From: DASVUC01 sp036387255
GTDB lineage: Bacteria; Planctomycetota; Phycisphaerae; Tepidisphaerales; Tepidisphaeraceae
DNA length: 64,000 nucleotides
NCBI GenBank assembly: GCA_036387255.1
Contig: DASVUC010000124.1
Span: 1 to 64,000, forward strand
Direction: 5' to 3'
Shown: piece by piece, positions 41,279-50,691 of the stretch
How the letters are laid out: every line of letters begins with the position of its first letter
Position numbering within the stretch: position 1 is the stretch's first letter
Program-made: the position numbers and the translations under genes
Notes under the pieces: model-generated
Seen by the model: only the letters and a program-made list of their open reading frames with translations
The model's database searches: none
What the model was told of the DNA's origin: nothing

Positions 41279-41839
41279 CTACGCGGGAGTGGGCGCGCGG
41301 AGGAGATCGATCGTCATGCTCCCATAGTTCCGCTGCTCCGCTTCGACCAGGGGCGGTAGCGCGAGTTCGTCCGCAGCATCATGCCTGAAAATGACGATGC
41401 CCTCGGGCGCGAGCTGCTGCGCCAGCTGAAGCGCCAGCTTCCGCAAATCATCGGGACGCTGGCGCAGAAAGCGGTAGGGGGGATCGAGGAAAATCAGGTT
41501 CGCGTCCGCTTTGGCCGGCGCTGTCGCGAAGTACCGAAACAAATCGGACGACACGACCTTCGCGCGGTCCCGCACCTTGAGCGTGTCGATGTTCTTATTG
41601 AGCCGTATGACGGCGGAGCGGTCGAGTTCGAAGAAAGTTGCGTAAGCGGCGCCGCGCGACAGACACTCCAAACCCATCGATCCCGTGCCCGAGAAAAGAT
41701 CCAGCACCACCGCGCCGTCCATCCAGGGCGTTAGGATATCGAAAAGCGACTGCTTCACGCGATCGGTGATCGGCCGCGTCGTCTCCGACTCCGGCGGCAG
41801 CAGCTTCCGGCCGCGATGTTCGCCCGCGATGATTCGCAT
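41279..41839 (-). CDS. rsmD: 16S rRNA (guanine(966)-N(2))-methyltransferase RsmD
   Basis: 186 residues. RIIAGEHRGRKLLPPE at the start, RPITDRVKQSLFDIL, the SAM motif VLDLFSGTGSMGLECLSRGA, and LIFLDPPYRFLR with the catalytic DPPY. Length and motif order match RsmD, which modifies G966 in the 30S subunit. Placed 48 bases after the CCA enzyme start on the same strand. Confidence 0.92.
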   Translation of the reverse strand: MRIIAGEHRGRKLLPPESETTRPITDRVKQSLFDILTPWMDGAVVLDLFSGTGSMGLECLSRGAAYATFFELDRSAVIRLNKNIDTLKVRDRAKVVSSDLFRYFATAPAKADANLIFLDPPYRFLRQRPDDLRKLALQLAQQLAPEGIVIFRHDAADELALPPLVEAEQRNYGSMTIDLLRAPTPA

Positions 41840-41982
41840 GCCGGGAGCATGACGGGGATCGGGGGTTCACGTCAATCGACACTCCTGCTCCCTTCCCAAG
41901 CGCTCCGCAAGCGGACGGCTCGACGGCGAGCAGGCGAATCAAGATTGAAAATTGCTGCTGGTCAATTGACAATCTCCAGCTG

Positions 41983-42480
41983 ATGGCGGATCGCACCGTT
42001 CATTACGAAGCGGCGTTCGAAGCGTTTCTTCGCGACCGCGGCATCCCCTACGTCGCGGTCGACGAAGCGAAGAAGGCGCTATTTGCAAACGCGAAGCTCA
42101 AAAGCTTCGACTTTGTCGTCTACTCCAAGAACGGTCCGAACCTGCTCGTCGACGTGAAGGGCCGCCAGGTTCGCGACCGCTCGACCCGCAAAGGCTTCGA
42201 GACCTGGGCCACCGAGCGTGACATCAATGACCTGATGCAATGGGAGCAAGTCTTCGGCGAAGGCTTCAAAGCGGTCCTCAGCTTCGTCTACTGGATCGAC
42301 CCACCGCTGAGTCCCGAGCCGGGGATGTACGCTCACCGGGACCGCTGGTATTTAATGATGGGGATCGATCTTGCTGAGTACCGCAATTCCATGCGCCGGC
42401 GCTCGGCGAAATGGGAGACGGTTTGCTTGCCGGCGGTGGAGTTCCGCAACCTTGCCCGACCTCTTGAAGCCTGGCTTTGA
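41983..42480 (+). CDS. HYExAFE family protein
   Basis: 165 residues. The N-terminus shows the family's name motif, HYEAAFEAFLRDRGIPYVAV. The middle has FDFVVYSKNGPNLLVDVKGR, a nuclease-like core (D...VDxK) reminiscent of PD-(D/E)XK folds, and then DRWYLMMGIDLAEYR. The family is known mainly from planctomycetes and has no assigned role. Nuclease activity is only inferred from the VDVKGR pattern. Confidence 0.85.
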   Translation: MADRTVHYEAAFEAFLRDRGIPYVAVDEAKKALFANAKLKSFDFVVYSKNGPNLLVDVKGRQVRDRSTRKGFETWATERDINDLMQWEQVFGEGFKAVLSFVYWIDPPLSPEPGMYAHRDRWYLMMGIDLAEYRNSMRRRSAKWETVCLPAVEFRNLARPLEAWL

Positions 42481-42538
42481 ACGTCCAAGACACCGGCGCC
42501 CGCACGACGACCACCCGGCGATTCGCTAAGATGGCGAC

Positions 42539-42793
42539 ATGAGCGAATATTCCCGTCGATGCTGGTTCACCTTCCCCACCAAGTCTCAGGTTGAGCAGCC
42601 GATCATCTGGCAGATGTCGCGGAAATTCCCCGAGGTCACCTTTGATATCCGCCAGGCGTCGGTCCAGCACGAAATCGGGATCATGGCGGTGCTGCTCACG
42701 GGCAACGAGATCGACGTTAAGGGAGCGATTGAATTTCTCCGCACCAAAGGCGTCACCGTTGAGCCGATCGAAAAGAGCGTGGTGGAGGGTTAA
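42539..42793 (+). CDS. NIL-domain protein
   Basis: 84 residues. RCWFTFPTKSQVEQPIIWQM, then EVTFDIRQASVQHEIGIMAV and GNEIDVKGAIEFLRTKGVTV, match the ferredoxin-like NIL domain found after MetN ABC ATPases, here as a free protein. It probably binds a small ligand, possibly an amino acid. Lies between the HYExAFE gene and a sensor kinase on the same strand. Confidence 0.78.
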   Translation: MSEYSRRCWFTFPTKSQVEQPIIWQMSRKFPEVTFDIRQASVQHEIGIMAVLLTGNEIDVKGAIEFLRTKGVTVEPIEKSVVEG

Positions 42794-42895
42794 CCCCATC
42801 TCATCTTTCCTGAGGGGCAAGGTATTTCCGCTCCGCGGCGCCTCTGCGCTGGCGTCAGCGGCGTTGAACAGGTATGGGTACTCCGGGCTTAGCGC

Positions 42896-44053
42896 ATGAA
42901 GAACCGGTCGATGGACTTGCTTAAGTTCCAGGCGTTCCCCGAGCTGGCGGCAGCGCTGCGCGCCCAGCGGGAAGCTATCGTCCAGCGCTGGCAAGCCGCC
43001 GTCGAGGAAACGCTGCCCCAGGCGCACACCCTCACCCTCACACAGCTTCGCAACGACCTGCCCGTCACGCTCGAGCAGATGTCGCTCGCGCTCGAAGCCA
43101 CCGATCCCCGGGCCACCAAAGATCTCATGGACGTGGCCCTCAACCACGGCGAAGTGCGCTTTGATCAGAACTTCAACCTCGGCGAGCTGATGATCGAATT
43201 CAGCCTGCTCCGCCCGATCCTCATCGACGAGATCACTCGGGGCCTCGGCCGAATCGTATCGATCGAAGAGATCATCGCGCTGAACCTCGGCGTCGACATC
43301 GCCGCGCGGCGCAGCGTCGTCAGCTTCGTGAATCAGCAGAAGGCCGAGCTTCAAGCGCTGGTGGAAGCGCAGACGAAATACCTGTCTTTCCTTTCTCACG
43401 ACTTGCGCGGGGGGCTGAATGGCGTGCTGCTCATGCTCGAGGTCCTGCGGCGGGATCTGGCAGATGAGCCTAAGTTCGGCGAGTCCCTGAACGATCTCGA
43501 GGTGATGCGCCGATCCATCCTGGAGACCGTCGGCACGATGGACCGCTTCCTCCACGCTGAGCGATTTCGCAAGGGCAAAGTGCAGGTCCGCCTCAGCCAG
43601 GTGAACCTGCACGATCTCATCGCATCGCTCGCAAACCAGTTCAGCTATTCGGCGAAGGAAAAGGATCTAAAGCTGGAGATGGACGTTCCGGCTGAAGCGC
43701 AGGTCTCTTCTGATGCTCAGCTCATCAACCTGATCCTGCAAAATTTGATTGGTAACGCGATCAAGTACAGCAAGCGCGGCACAATCCGGATCACCGCCAC
43801 CGACAGCCTGAGCTGGAAAATCGCCGTTCAGGACCAAGGGCCCGGTATCGCGCAGGACAAGCTCTCGACGATGTTCCACCACTTCACCCGCGGCGACACC
43901 CACGGCCAGGCGGGAACGGGGCTAGGACTGTCCATCGCGAAACAAGCTGCGGATCTTCTTAGCGCCAAGCTGTGGGCGGAATCGCAACTGGGGGTCGGAT
44001 CGACATTCTTCCTCGAACTCCCCGTCCACATGCCGGAGAAGAAGCCGGCGTAG
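42896..44053 (+). CDS. Soluble sensor histidine kinase
   Basis: 385 residues with no membrane segment. N-terminal ~145 residues resemble RsbRD-type input domains (REAIVQRWQAAVEETLPQ; LRPILIDEITRGLGR). HisKA has YLSFLSHDLRGGLNG with the phospho-acceptor His near 168. HATPase_c has LILQNLIGNAIKYSKRG, VQDQGPGIAQDK and GTGLGLSIAKQAADLL. No response regulator gene is adjacent. Cytosolic signal, identity unknown. Confidence 0.88.
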   Translation: MKNRSMDLLKFQAFPELAAALRAQREAIVQRWQAAVEETLPQAHTLTLTQLRNDLPVTLEQMSLALEATDPRATKDLMDVALNHGEVRFDQNFNLGELMIEFSLLRPILIDEITRGLGRIVSIEEIIALNLGVDIAARRSVVSFVNQQKAELQALVEAQTKYLSFLSHDLRGGLNGVLLMLEVLRRDLADEPKFGESLNDLEVMRRSILETVGTMDRFLHAERFRKGKVQVRLSQVNLHDLIASLANQFSYSAKEKDLKLEMDVPAEAQVSSDAQLINLILQNLIGNAIKYSKRGTIRITATDSLSWKIAVQDQGPGIAQDKLSTMFHHFTRGDTHGQAGTGLGLSIAKQAADLLSAKLWAESQLGVGSTFFLELPVHMPEKKPA

Positions 44054-44114
44054 CACCCAATCCTCGCATATCCGCGACGCGACGGTCAGTGACGGGTCGT
44101 TCTGAACGCAGAAC

Positions 44115-44717
44115 TCACATCCTCTGCCGCCCCGAAATTGCATCGGCGAGGATGTTTCGATTGGCGTATTCGATATTACTTCCGGTGGGCAGCCCGCGCG
44201 CGAGCCGAGTCACCTGTACTTCAGGGAACCGGCCGATCAAGCTCTGGATGTGCAGAGCCGTGCCGTCACCCTCCATCGTGGGATTGGTCGCCATGATCAC
44301 TTCCTTAATGGCGCCCGATTCCAGCCGCTTCACGAGCGGCTCAAGCGTCAGATCGGAAGGGTCGACCCCCTCCAGCGGCGAAATCCTCCCCAGCAGCACG
44401 TGATACACACCCTGATACAAGCCGGTCGCTTCCAGCGCCAGAAGATCCTTCGGCTGCTCGACAATGCAGACCACCGACTGATCCCGTCCCGGGTTAGAGC
44501 AGATCCCGCACGGATCCTGTTCCGTGAGGTTGTAGCAGACGGAGCAGTGCTTGATGCGGGTCTTTACGTCGCGGATCGCATCGCTCAGCCGCATCGCGTC
44601 TTCGGGCTTCTGCTTGAGCAAATGGAAGGCGATTCGCTCCGCGGATCGCATGCCGATTCCGGGCAGCTTCGACAACTCGTTCATGAGGTTCTGGATGCTC
44701 TGCGTGTAGCTCGACAT
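44115..44717 (-). CDS. recR: Recombination protein RecR
   Basis: 200 residues, standard length. HhH-like LPGIGMRSAERIAFHLL, four-Cys zinc finger CSVCYNLTEQDPCGICSNPG, Toprim core VVCIVEQPKDLLALEATG, and the C-terminal PTMEGDGTALHI and LARGLPTGSNIEYANR. With RecF and RecO it loads RecA at gaps. The usual dnaX neighbour is absent here. Confidence 0.95.
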   Translation of the reverse strand: MSSYTQSIQNLMNELSKLPGIGMRSAERIAFHLLKQKPEDAMRLSDAIRDVKTRIKHCSVCYNLTEQDPCGICSNPGRDQSVVCIVEQPKDLLALEATGLYQGVYHVLLGRISPLEGVDPSDLTLEPLVKRLESGAIKEVIMATNPTMEGDGTALHIQSLIGRFPEVQVTRLARGLPTGSNIEYANRNILADAISGRQRM

Positions 44718-44804
44718 TGAACCGAATTATAGGCAACTCGCGCGCAGCGTCACCGCTAGGCGGCGCATCTTTCTCCCGCGCCAAACGCAGCGTACCATCG
44801 CCGC

Positions 44805-45665
44805 GTGCAACCCGCGGAGCCGACTAAGCAGACCCGAGTCGTGGACGTGCTGATCGAGCGCTTCCCCCAGTCCAGCAAACAAACCCTCAAGCGGATGGTC
44901 GAGCAGGGGCGCGTGAGGATCAACGGCGTCCGCGCGCGCAGGTTAACGGATGAAGTCAAACCCCACGATGAGCTGCGCGTTGAAGATCGGCCCAGGCGCC
45001 AGGACACCGTCTCGCTCGACCCGCTGGAAAAGATCTTCGAAGATCAGGATCTGCTGATCGTGAACAAGCCCGCAGGCCTGCTCACCAGCACCGGCCCGCG
45101 AGAGAAACGCCCGACGGCGCTGGCGATCATCCAGAACTTCTACAAGATCAAGGAGCCGCGCACGAAGATCGGCCTGATTCATCGTCTCGATCGCGAAGCG
45201 TCCGGCCTGCTGGTGTTCTCCAAGTCAGACGTTGCCTATGAGTCCCTCAAGACCCAGTTCTTCCGCCACGACGTCCAGCGCGTCTACCACGCGATCGTGA
45301 AAGGAAACGTCGCCCCGCCCGCGGGAACGATTGAATCCCTGCTCGTTGAATACGCCGACGGCACCGTTCACTCGACACGAGTTGCCGGGAAGGGTCAGCG
45401 CGCCGTAACACATTACGACACTGTTCGACAGAAAGCGCCGTACAGCGAGCTGCGCGTCCGCCTGGAGACCGGCCGAAAGCACCAGATCCGCGTTCACCTG
45501 GCGGGCCGCAACTGGCCCATCGTCGGCGATCGGGTGTACGGAAAAGTCCCCGCCGAAAGGCTCATGCTCTCCGCAATTGAATTGGGCTTCACCCACCCGC
45601 GAACCGGCGCTCCCGTCCACTTCGCCGCTCCCATTCCCGAAGAAATGTCGAAGCTGATGTCTTGA
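44805..45665 (+). CDS. RluA-family pseudouridine synthase
   Basis: 286 residues. S4-like RNA-binding domain at 10-60 (RFPQSSKQTLKRMVEQGRVR). Catalytic motif LIHRLDREASGLLVFSK with Asp near 129. LETGRKHQIRVHLAG and PIVGDRVYG complete the family signature. It isomerises uridine in rRNA or tRNA; the exact site cannot be told. Confidence 0.9.
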   Translation: MQPAEPTKQTRVVDVLIERFPQSSKQTLKRMVEQGRVRINGVRARRLTDEVKPHDELRVEDRPRRQDTVSLDPLEKIFEDQDLLIVNKPAGLLTSTGPREKRPTALAIIQNFYKIKEPRTKIGLIHRLDREASGLLVFSKSDVAYESLKTQFFRHDVQRVYHAIVKGNVAPPAGTIESLLVEYADGTVHSTRVAGKGQRAVTHYDTVRQKAPYSELRVRLETGRKHQIRVHLAGRNWPIVGDRVYGKVPAERLMLSAIELGFTHPRTGAPVHFAAPIPEEMSKLMS

Positions 45666-45682
45666 ACGCGATAGCTTAATTA

Positions 45683-46294
45683 TTATGGATTCCCCAAGCC
45701 CAATTGCGTCCTCGTTCTCGTCAACACGTCCTTCACCGTGCCGGGATCGTTGATGGTCCGAATCGACCCGGAAAGATTGAACGGCCCCAGCGGATCATTG
45801 AGCGCCCCCCGCGCCACCTGAGGCCGAAGCGTTGCATCCTTCAGCTTAAGCGTGACCTTGTCACCCTTCTCCCGAGCCAGCGCGAATCCCGCCCCGGAAT
45901 AGAGCAACAGATCCTGCACATGATCGGGAGCGAGGGAGAAGATGTACCAGTTCAGAGAGGCATTGGAGACGGTGGTCTCGGCGATGTTCCCCCGCATCGG
46001 CAGCCACGGGACGCGGATGTGGACGAGTTGCCGCAGCGGAAAATCCTGCGTCGGCTTGAGCGCCTTGCCGGGCTTCGCCTTCCGAGCCGACTGCTCCGCA
46101 TCGTCGGCGATCAGCACGAAGTCGTAGGATCCGTCGTCATTGCGCGACGCGTAAGACTGCGTGAAGCGCTGCGAGAAACTCTTCTTCCCGCCAACCGGGG
46201 AAAGAATCAGCGAACCCGTCGCCTGCGAGCAGCCCAGTTGCACCAGCGCCACCAAGGTGCAAACAGCGAAAACAATCGGTGTGCGGAATTTCAT
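45683..46294 (-). CDS. Lipoprotein of unknown function
   Basis: 203 residues from ATG 46294. The upstream extension to 46471 is Gly/Pro rich and overlaps the amidohydrolase gene, so it is rejected. MKFRTPIVFAVCTLVALVQL then GCS is a lipoprotein signal. The mature part is beta-rich, with DGSYDFVLIADDAEQSA, IRVPWLPMRGNIAETTVSN and LYSGAGFALAREKGDKVTLK. No family recognised. Confidence 0.65.
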   Translation of the reverse strand: MKFRTPIVFAVCTLVALVQLGCSQATGSLILSPVGGKKSFSQRFTQSYASRNDDGSYDFVLIADDAEQSARKAKPGKALKPTQDFPLRQLVHIRVPWLPMRGNIAETTVSNASLNWYIFSLAPDHVQDLLLYSGAGFALAREKGDKVTLKLKDATLRPQVARGALNDPLGPFNLSGSIRTINDPGTVKDVLTRTRTQLGLGNP

Positions 46295-46347
46295 GGATCC
46301 AGTAGATGATGCCACCCCGCACGATTTTCGCCCCCGCAGGAAGCGGC

Positions 46348-47229
46348 TCAACCCAGTCCCAGCAGGTTCAGCGCATCCCGCTCCACAATCCCGCGAAGGG
46401 CCTCGCGTGGAACCACCGGCAGGTTCGTCCCCTGCGCCAGTTGGTTGATGGAGTAAAGCGCTTCGATGCAATCTTCGGCGCTGGTGTAGGGGAAGTCTGA
46501 GCCAAACAGCAGCTTGTCAATGACTCCCGCCTGGTACGCCTCGACCAATGCGTTGTACGCCTGCCAAGGCCGCGACAGCATTCCTGACACATCCGCGAAC
46601 ACGTGCGGGTGCTTGCCCAGCAGACAGATCGTTTCATTGATCCAAGGCTGTCCAAGCTGCGCGATCACCAGGCGGAGGTTCGGGAAGGTCCGCGCCACCT
46701 CATCCAGCAGATAGGGGCGGCCATATTCCAATTTGGATTGCTCGGTGTACTGGCCGGAAGGATGGATCAGGATCGGCATGCGGAATTCCTCCGCCTGCTC
46801 GTAAAGCCGCATCGCCCGGGAATCCGCGGGATGGAAATCCTGGTTGGCCGGCGAGATGGTGATGCCGCGCAGACGCAGGTCGTACTTGGCGATCTTGAGC
46901 TCTTCCCGAGCCGAGGTCTCGCTGGGGTCGATCCCGGCAAACCCAATTAATTTCTGAGGATACCGTGAGACATAGTCTGCGACGTACTTGTTGGGAATTT
47001 CCGCCCGCAGGTACTTGGACTTGAAGCCGAGGACAATGGATTTGTCGACCGCCGCAGACTGCGCCCAGTGATGGTCCGGGTCGGCGGCGGGCACGGAGCG
47101 CCACACGGTGCGGTTGTGCAGCCCCGTGCGGGTTGCGCGGTTCCGCTGATTTCGCGGAAGCTCGCCCAGTTCAAGCTGGCCCAATTGGTCAGGTGACTGC
47201 CAGATGTGCGTGTGACAATCGACGATCAT
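46348..47229 (-). CDS. Amidohydrolase 2 family metal-dependent hydrolase
   Basis: 293 residues. The N-terminal VDCHTHIW supplies the HxH metal ligands. PILIHPSGQYTEQSKL has the third His, and KLLFGSDFPYTSAEDCIEAL has the catalytic Asp. Whole-length match to the TIM-barrel amidohydrolase-related family (ACMSD-like decarboxylases and lactonases). Substrate unknown. Cytosolic, with no signal peptide. Confidence 0.85.
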   Translation of the reverse strand: MIVDCHTHIWQSPDQLGQLELGELPRNQRNRATRTGLHNRTVWRSVPAADPDHHWAQSAAVDKSIVLGFKSKYLRAEIPNKYVADYVSRYPQKLIGFAGIDPSETSAREELKIAKYDLRLRGITISPANQDFHPADSRAMRLYEQAEEFRMPILIHPSGQYTEQSKLEYGRPYLLDEVARTFPNLRLVIAQLGQPWINETICLLGKHPHVFADVSGMLSRPWQAYNALVEAYQAGVIDKLLFGSDFPYTSAEDCIEALYSINQLAQGTNLPVVPREALRGIVERDALNLLGLG

Positions 47230-47506
47230 AATTGCATCAACGGGTACGGCGACTTGGCGTAATACCGAACGTCCGTGCCCGGTGGATGCGCCGCTCGCGA
47301 ACAGCCTTGCGACTCATCGTAAAGGATCAAACCGAGCCGGTATCTTAGAAAGACCCGGGCAGCCCGTCAAAGCAGGGCCTGCCGCCGCACAGGGTCTCGA
47401 CACCTCCATTTATCGGACGCCCTGCCGCCGGCGGGTGAGAAAAACCCGCCGCAGCGCCAAGAAGGCCTGCACACCATTTTGTGAAGTAGTCGTAACTCCA
47501 GAAATG
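47230..47506. other. Intergenic stretch without supported gene
   Basis: Contains one GC-rich inverted repeat near 47432-47456 (CGGCGGGT...ACCCGCCG) downstream of the hybrid kinase gene, possibly a weak terminator. A 78-codon plus-strand ORF here has no recognisable feature. Confidence 0.45.
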
Positions 47507-49102
47507 TCAACAAGTTGAAGAAGACGCCCCGCCAGCCGACGCCGCCGGCACCCCGTCCTTCAGCATCTGGTTCAGCAGCTGCGCATCGACCGGTTTTACC
47601 AGGTGCACGTCGAATCCCGCCGCCTTTGTCCGAGCGTGATCGTCCGGCTGCCCATACCCCGTCAGCGCAATGAGCCTTATTGAAGTCCCCAGTCGCGAGC
47701 GGATCTCCCGCGCCACCTGATACCCATCCAGCCCCGGCAATCCAATATCCACAAGTGCAATTTCCGGTTTGATGGAGCTGGCCAGATCAACCCCCACCTG
47801 GCCGTCCTCCGCGATCTCCACCGTATGTCCCCATAGCTGGAGCAGCCGCTGAAGCGCCCGCCGGGCGTCGGCATGATCCTCGATCAGCAGGATCCGGTGA
47901 GACTTCCCGTTGCGCGGCGCTGCTGGCCGAGCCACCGTCTCTTGTATCGGCACATCGGCACACATCGGCAGCGCGATCGTGAACTCGCTCCCATGTCCGA
48001 TCCCGTCGCTGTGGGCGGAAACCGTCCCCTCATGGAGCTCAATCAGTCGCTTGACGAGCGTCAATCCGATTCCCAGCCCCCCCTGCGACCGATCCAGCGA
48101 CCGCTCTGCCTGGGTAAAAAGTTCAAACACGTGCGGCAACAGCTCCGGCGCCATCCCGAGTCCGTCATCCCGCACACGCAAGATCGCCTTCTGATCCTTG
48201 GCGCCCACCGTCAGCGCGATGTGTCCGCCCGAGGGCGTGTATTTAATCGCGTTGGTCAGCAGGTTGGTAACCACCTGCTCGATTCGCACCGGATCGGCAT
48301 TGATCATCAGCGGGCACTTGGGCGCTGTAAATTCCGTCTCGTGGCGCTGGTTCCGCACCTGGGGCTGAACCGCTTCCAACGCCCGCGTGGCGATCTGGCA
48401 TAGATCCACCGGCCGGCGCTGGAGACTGATCTTTGACGAGATGATGCGTGAAACGTCCAGCAGATCATCCACCAGCCGCGAAAGGTGGTTCGCCTGGCGG
48501 ATCACGATCTGCCGCTGCTCCTCTTCGAATTGGTCGGCAGGGGGGTTGGACGCATCCAGCACGGACATGGATGTGGAGATTGCCGCCAGGGGATTGCGCA
48601 GCTCGTGACCCAGCATCGCCAGAAATTCATCACGATGCCGAATCGCATCCCGCGCATCGTCCAGCAGGTTGCGCACCTCGTATTGCCGCCGCCGCGCGCG
48701 GATCGCCGTCTGCACGGTGCTGATGAGCGTGACGATGCGCAGCGGACGATCCAGCACCACGATGTTGCAGCGTTCGCGCATGATCGAGAGCTGAACGCCA
48801 TAGGTCGTAATCTCATCGGAATTGGAAAGCACCAGCAGCGGCAGATCCGACCAGGCGGGCTGGCCGCACAGGGTCTCGATGAGCTTTGATGCGGTGGCGG
48901 GATCCAGCGCCTCTTCCGCGACGATCGCCGCCCCCGCCCCCTTCTTCGCCTGTGCGCAGAGCGTTTCGACGTCCGGGCACGGCGAGCAGGGATATCCGTG
49001 CTGCGTGAGAATCTCACACGTCAAGCTGGCGTCACGCCCGGTGGGTGCGAGCACGAGAATCAGCTCGTTTCGATCGGGAGGTTGTTTGCGGTCAAACCCC
49101 AT
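47507..49102 (-). CDS. Hybrid histidine kinase (receiver-like, HisKA, HATPase, receiver)
   Basis: 531 residues without membrane helices. N-terminal ~130 residues look like a degenerate receiver (LVLAPTGRDASLTCEILTQH). A coiled linker leads to HisKA with FLAMLGHELRNPLAAIS. HATPase_c has VTNLLTNAIKYTPSGGH, RDDGLGM and GGLGIGLTLVKRLIELH. The C-terminal receiver has ILLIEDHADARRALQRLL, phospho-Asp in IALVDIGLPGLDGYQ, and LTGYGQPDD, HLVKPVD. Its ATG overlaps the 3' end of the KaiC-like gene by 11 bases, so the two are coupled and probably share a pathway. Confidence 0.9.
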   Translation of the reverse strand: MGFDRKQPPDRNELILVLAPTGRDASLTCEILTQHGYPCSPCPDVETLCAQAKKGAGAAIVAEEALDPATASKLIETLCGQPAWSDLPLLVLSNSDEITTYGVQLSIMRERCNIVVLDRPLRIVTLISTVQTAIRARRRQYEVRNLLDDARDAIRHRDEFLAMLGHELRNPLAAISTSMSVLDASNPPADQFEEEQRQIVIRQANHLSRLVDDLLDVSRIISSKISLQRRPVDLCQIATRALEAVQPQVRNQRHETEFTAPKCPLMINADPVRIEQVVTNLLTNAIKYTPSGGHIALTVGAKDQKAILRVRDDGLGMAPELLPHVFELFTQAERSLDRSQGGLGIGLTLVKRLIELHEGTVSAHSDGIGHGSEFTIALPMCADVPIQETVARPAAPRNGKSHRILLIEDHADARRALQRLLQLWGHTVEIAEDGQVGVDLASSIKPEIALVDIGLPGLDGYQVAREIRSRLGTSIRLIALTGYGQPDDHARTKAAGFDVHLVKPVDAQLLNQMLKDGVPAASAGGASSSTC

Positions 49103-50585
49103 CGTTTCGCTTCAGCAACGGCCCATGGTCTCCACGATATTGCGGCACGCCGGTCAGGATCCCCTGAAATTCATTGAGCGGCTCTCCAACGTGAACCCCG
49201 CCGGCGCCGATCTGAAACTCGCGCAGCGTGCGTTCATGGGCGCCGGTGCGCTTCTTGATGACGGAGATCGCCTGCCGGATCGCCCCGATCGCCTCGAAGT
49301 AGCGCAGCAGCAAGACGGTGTCCGACAGGTAGCTGATATCCAGCGGCGACTCCATTCGTCCCATCAGGCCGTGCTGCGCCATGATCAGGATCGTCATCAC
49401 GCCGTGCTGGCCGAGGTAGGTCAGCAGCTCGTGCATGTGGAGCGTGAGGAAGCGCTCTTCCGGCATCGCGTTCAAGTAGCCGTTGAGCGAGTCGATCACC
49501 ACGATCTTGGCGTGGTTCCGGGTAACCGAATCCCGGACGTGCTGAATGAATTCGCCCGGCGACAGTTCCGCGGGATCCACCTGCCGGGCGAAGATGAGGT
49601 TCTTCTGGATGGCGCCGCGCACGTCCAGGCCGATGCTGTCGCCGCGCCGGAGCATGGTCTCGACGCTTTCATCGAAGGCGAACATGGCGGTCGCTTCCCC
49701 GCGCTGCGCCGCCGCAAGCGCATATTGCATGGCCACGGTGCTCTTGCCGCTCCCGGCGGGGCCCATCAGCAGCACCGAGGTGCCGCGGTCCACGCCGCCG
49801 CCCAGCAGCCGATCCAGACCGTCTACACCGCTGGGCACACGGTCCGCCTTGAAGCCGGGATGGTGCTCGGCGGCGATCAGACGCGGGAACACCACGATCC
49901 CGCCGGTGACGATTGTGTAGTCGTGGTACCCGCCGCGGTACTTCACCCCGCGCAGCTTGATCACGCTCAGCCGCCGGCGCGACGCGCCATATTCCGGCGC
50001 CATCTGCTCCAGCTCGATCACCCCGTGCACGACCGTGTGCGCCTGAGCTTCGCTGTTGACGCCCATGCGGTCATCCAGCAGGAGCACCGTGGTGGGACGA
50101 TCGTTGAAGAACTGCTTGAGCGCCAGGATCTGCCGGCGGAAGCGCAGCGCGTTCTGCGCCAGCAGGCGCATCTCCGAAAGCGAATCGATCACAATCCGAT
50201 CCGGACGCACGCGCTCAATCTCTTTCAGGATCGACTGCGTCAGCTCCGCCAGCTCCACTTCAGAGGGATGAAACAGGGTGTTCTGCTGCGGCACGCGGTT
50301 CTGCTGCGCCGTTGACAGCTCGTAAATCTCGATCCCCTCCATCGACCAGCCGTGGCTCTTGGCCACTGCCATGAGCTCGTCCCGCGTCTCGGAGAGCGCG
50401 ATGAAGAGCACTTTCTGATTTTCCTTTAACCCCTGAAAGAGGAACTGAAGCGCGAGCGTCGTTTTTCCCGTCCCCGGATCCCCCTGGATGAGGTAAAGCC
50501 GGCCGGGAGGCAGACCGCCTCCCAGCACATTGTCGAGGCCGGGAGTGCCCGTCGACATGATTTTCACGGCGATCGGTTCAGACAA
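49092..50585 (-). CDS. KaiC-like RecA-superfamily ATPase
   Basis: 497 residues, two KaiC domains. Walker A motifs are GDPGTGKTT (about 35) and GPAGSGKST (about 275), each after GLDxxLGGG. The site matching KaiC S431/T432 reads DISYLSDT: Ser is kept and Thr is Tyr by my alignment. No kaiA or kaiB is in the window. KaiC-like proteins outside cyanobacteria often pair with kinases. The overlap with the downstream hybrid kinase gene fits such a signalling unit; clock function should not be assumed. Confidence 0.88.
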   Translation of the reverse strand: MSEPIAVKIMSTGTPGLDNVLGGGLPPGRLYLIQGDPGTGKTTLALQFLFQGLKENQKVLFIALSETRDELMAVAKSHGWSMEGIEIYELSTAQQNRVPQQNTLFHPSEVELAELTQSILKEIERVRPDRIVIDSLSEMRLLAQNALRFRRQILALKQFFNDRPTTVLLLDDRMGVNSEAQAHTVVHGVIELEQMAPEYGASRRRLSVIKLRGVKYRGGYHDYTIVTGGIVVFPRLIAAEHHPGFKADRVPSGVDGLDRLLGGGVDRGTSVLLMGPAGSGKSTVAMQYALAAAQRGEATAMFAFDESVETMLRRGDSIGLDVRGAIQKNLIFARQVDPAELSPGEFIQHVRDSVTRNHAKIVVIDSLNGYLNAMPEERFLTLHMHELLTYLGQHGVMTILIMAQHGLMGRMESPLDISYLSDTVLLLRYFEAIGAIRQAISVIKKRTGAHERTLREFQIGAGGVHVGEPLNEFQGILTGVPQYRGDHGPLLKRNDGV

Positions 50586-50691
50586 GTGGAAACCTCCGAC
50601 GGAAACTCAAGTCCCTCCGCCCAGGGCATTTTAAATCGCGCTCCAAAAACGCGCCTGCGCCAATTCTGAAATAAAGCCGCATCGATGTCTA

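Noticed and set aside
47282..47518. 78-codon plus-strand ORF between the amidohydrolase and hybrid kinase genes
   Set aside because: Low-complexity basic peptide, no ribosome-binding site, overlaps the kinase 3' end.
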